From assembly GCA_025352845.1 (NCBI GenBank), contig JANXSC010000304.1:1-7239 (forward strand): a DNA stretch of 7,239 bases. The letters are read 5' to 3'. This document shows, in pieces, positions 6,313-7,239 of this stretch (position 1 is the stretch's first letter; every line of letters begins with the position of its first letter). The position numbers and the translations under genes are program-made. Source of the stretch: Opitutaceae bacterium (GTDB lineage: Bacteria > Verrucomicrobiota > Verrucomicrobiia > Opitutales > Opitutaceae). The notes under the pieces are model-generated. The model was not told where the DNA came from. It made no database searches and was given only the letters and a program-made list of their open reading frames with translations.

Positions 6313-6345
6313 AAAAGGGCGCGCCAATCATGGGCGCGCCTTTTT
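6313..6345. terminator. Bidirectional intrinsic terminator between convergent hpf and the TerC-family gene
   Basis: The 5' arm AAAAGGGCGCGCC (6313-6325), a 7-nt loop (6326-6332) and the 3' arm GGCGCGCCTTTTT (6333-6345) form a 13-bp stem: eight GC pairs, one G-T wobble and four A-T pairs. A T5 run ends the plus-strand copy and a T4 run ends the minus-strand copy. The hairpin can therefore end transcripts of hpf (stop at 6288) and of the converging TerC-family gene (stop at 6398). Each arm contains the self-complementary octamer GGCGCGCC. Confidence 0.92.
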
Positions 6346-6397
6346 CATGCAATGTTGCAGGCGGCATCGCGCCGCGCGGCTCACGGCAACGTCAGCC

Positions 6398-7150
6398 TCA
6401 CCGATACGGCTGGTGCAGCTCGACCGGCTTTTGCTTCTTCTGTTTCGAGCGCAGTTTCAGGTTCAGCATCTCGACGGCAAACGCGAAGGCCATCGAGAAG
6501 TAGATGTAGCCTTTCGGAATGTGGAAATGGAGCCCCTCGCCCAGCAACGTCACGCCGATCAGAATGAGGAAACTGAGCGCCAGCATCTTCAGCGTGGGAT
6601 GCTGGTTCACGAAGTCGCTGATCTTTCCGGCGAACACGAGCATCACGCCCAAAGCGATGACCACGGCCGCGATCATGACCCAGATATTGTCGGCCATGCC
6701 GACCGCGGTGATCACCGAGTCGAGGGAGAAGACGATGTCGAGCAGCAGGATTTGCACGATCACGCCGGCGAAGGACGCGCGGCTCCGGCTGCCCGTCGCA
6801 TGCCCATCCTCTTCTTCAAGTTTTTCGTGCACTTCACGGACACTTTTCCAGATCAGGAAAAGCCCGCCAATCAAGAGCACCAGATCACGGCCGGAGACAC
6901 CGACTTGAAGCAACGGCAGCGTGAACAGCGGTGTCGTCAGCCCCATGATCCACGTGAGACTCATAAGCAGGAGAATGCGCGTAATCAGCGCCAGCATGAG
7001 GCCGAGCTTGCGCGCCTTCGGCTGCTGCTCCGCCGGCAGTTTGCCCGCGAGAATCGAGATGAAAATGATGTTGTCGATGCCGAGCACGATCTCGAGCGCC
7101 GTGAGCATGAGCAGGGAAATCCAAATCTGCGGGTCGGTGATCCAGTCCAT
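6398..7150 (-). CDS. TerC family integral membrane protein
   Basis: This 250-residue polytopic membrane protein shows about seven hydrophobic segments: roughly residues 9-33, 48-70, 75-103 (possibly two), 128-150, 155-176, 187-205 and 213-230. Two TerC signatures carry acidic residues within membrane segments: ALEIVLGIDNIIFISIL (Glu20, Asp26, Asn27) and LLDIVFSLDSVITAVGM (Asp138, Asp144). A charged cytoplasmic-type loop (HEKLEEEDGHATGSRSRA, about 108-125) separates the two halves. The C-terminus is basic (LRSKQKKQKP). Length and N-terminus match the stand-alone YgdQ/YoaE-like branch of the family rather than a tellurite-resistance ter cluster, and no other ter genes are nearby. Relatives have been linked to metal-ion export, notably manganese, so metal efflux is plausible but not shown here. 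The start at 7150 matches the family N-terminus; no Shine-Dalgarno precedes it. The gene shares the bidirectional terminator with hpf. Confidence 0.93.
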   Translation of the reverse strand: MDWITDPQIWISLLMLTALEIVLGIDNIIFISILAGKLPAEQQPKARKLGLMLALITRILLLMSLTWIMGLTTPLFTLPLLQVGVSGRDLVLLIGGLFLIWKSVREVHEKLEEEDGHATGSRSRASFAGVIVQILLLDIVFSLDSVITAVGMADNIWVMIAAVVIALGVMLVFAGKISDFVNQHPTLKMLALSFLILIGVTLLGEGLHFHIPKGYIYFSMAFAFAVEMLNLKLRSKQKKQKPVELHQPYR

Positions 7151-7239
7151 AGTGCTGCGAGGAAGGCGGCGCGCGCCGGGTTGGTCAATGCGAGGCGGCT
7201 TGGAAAATGTCGCTGCGTTTCCTCCGTCTTCATCACCTC

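Noticed and set aside
6398..7150. A tellurite-resistance operon.
   Set aside because: Only a stand-alone TerC-family gene is present; there is no terA, terB, terD, terE or terZ neighbour in the window.
7167..7178. The 12-bp palindrome CGGCGCGCGCCG upstream of the TerC gene.
   Set aside because: A short GC-only dyad like this is expected by chance in such GC-rich DNA and has no loop or T-run.

Overview
The window looks like chromosomal DNA of a GC-rich bacterium. Gene content, protein style and heptanucleotide repeat tracts suggest a member of the Verrucomicrobiota, probably Opitutales/Opitutaceae. That placement is an impression from the proteins, not a computed result. Six protein genes are supported, one of them cut by the left edge. 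No tRNA, rRNA, CRISPR array, insertion sequence or phage gene was seen.

Layout, left to right. (1) Positions 1-2701, minus strand, hold a two-gene hexuronate block. A UxaE-type tagaturonate/fructuronate epimerase (857-2701) lies upstream of glucuronate isomerase uxaC (812 down past the left edge), with 44 bp between them. UxaC turns glucuronate into fructuronate and galacturonate into tagaturonate. A UxaE epimerase interconverts those two products, so either uronate could feed a single reductase branch. (2) A 141-bp spacer with three closely packed palindromes (2784-2841) separates this block from an exported thioredoxin-fold protein (2843-3340, minus). (3) A 102-bp divergent region (3341-3442) carries a small perfect hairpin. 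(4) tex, an S1-domain nucleic-acid-binding protein (3443-5782, plus), contains an in-frame heptamer tract. Its 3' end looks frameshifted: the more natural C-terminus lies in another frame and ends at 5823. (5) hpf, a ribosome hibernation factor (5899-6288, plus), faces a TerC-family membrane protein (6398-7150, minus) across a strong bidirectional terminator (6313-6345). (6) In 7151-7239, upstream of the TerC gene, I see no convincing gene or promoter.

Most genes are conserved housekeeping or catabolic functions. No multi-gene defence, secretion or mobile system is visible. The points most worth a second look are the tex 3' frameshift, two unrelated 7-bp repeat tracts (one inside tex, one supplying the uxaC start codon), the uxaE-uxaC pairing, the palindrome cluster, and the absence of a recognisable Shine-Dalgarno sequence before any of the six starts.
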